Assembly: GCA_903813345.2 (NCBI GenBank)
Contig: CAIIXF020000046.1
Location: 1-43,000 of the forward strand
From: Owenia fusiformis
Taxonomy: Eukaryota; Annelida; Polychaeta; Sabellida; Oweniidae
DNA length: 43,000 nt
Direction of reading: 5' to 3'
The notes under the pieces are model-generated. The model made no database searches. It was not told the DNA's origin and saw nothing but the letters and a program-made list of their open reading frames with translations. Positions 42,969 to 43,000 of this stretch are shown here, in pieces (within the stretch, counting starts at the first letter, position 1; each line of letters opens with the position of its first letter). The position numbers were made by a program, and so were the translations under genes.

Positions 42969-43000
42969 TGGGTGGGTTGTTTGCATCTTCCCTGTCTCAA

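Overview
This is nuclear DNA from an animal. Genes are split by GT/AG introns, polyadenylation signals are eukaryotic, and mobile elements fill introns and intergenic space. The protein families (mitochondrial enoyl-CoA isomerase, GT10 fucosyltransferase, kyphoscoliosis-type transglutaminase-like protein, DUF7869-like protein), the AT-rich composition, the (GTCC)n-bearing repeats and the tRNA-derived SINEs suggest a marine invertebrate. A hemichordate, echinoderm, lancelet or mollusc would all fit. I cannot name the species.

Layout: (1) 1-3586 is repeat-rich with no gene seen; it holds a tRNA-derived SINE next to a palindromic element. (2) 3587-11160, + strand, is a complete eight-exon gene for mitochondrial enoyl-CoA delta isomerase 1 (281 aa, one exon only 20 nt). 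Its introns carry a foldback element with an 8-bp target duplication, a pogo/Tigger-like element, a long-armed inverted-repeat element and copies of a ~162-bp monomer. (3) 11360-15060 is a stack of DNA-transposon-like elements, including one built of five tandem ~162-bp monomers between short inverted ends. (4) 15256-20146, + strand, is a nearly intact two-ORF non-LTR retrotransposon. ORF1 and ORF2 share one frame and are separated by a single TAG followed at once by a hairpin; the same hairpin recurs in the 3' UTR. (5) 21288-22574, - strand, is an intact single-exon alpha-1,3-fucosyltransferase. (6) 22575-29360 is intergenic and unusually dense in palindromic and foldback elements, with a second SINE copy and a truncated retrotransposon tail. 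(7) 29389-36184, + strand, is an eight-exon gene for a 1238-aa protein. It joins a degenerate KY-type transglutaminase-like domain and KY Ig-like repeats to a region that reads like the dynein heavy-chain stalk and microtubule-binding domain. (8) 36229-38012 holds a solo pogo-like end, a ~170-bp satellite made of 16-bp palindromes, and a second copy of a short MITE. (9) 38684-41267, - strand, is part of a DUF7869-like gene whose 3' part is four similar basic micro-exons. (10) 41552-41708, + strand, is an orphan candidate exon, and 42605-42968 is a long-armed foldback at the window edge.

The genes do not form an operon or obvious pathway; they are independent eukaryotic loci. The most interesting points are the KY/dynein-stalk chimera with a lost catalytic triad, the stop-plus-hairpin arrangement of the retrotransposon, and the repeated-exon tail of the DUF7869-like gene. 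All calls come from reading the sequence by eye; no database search was run.
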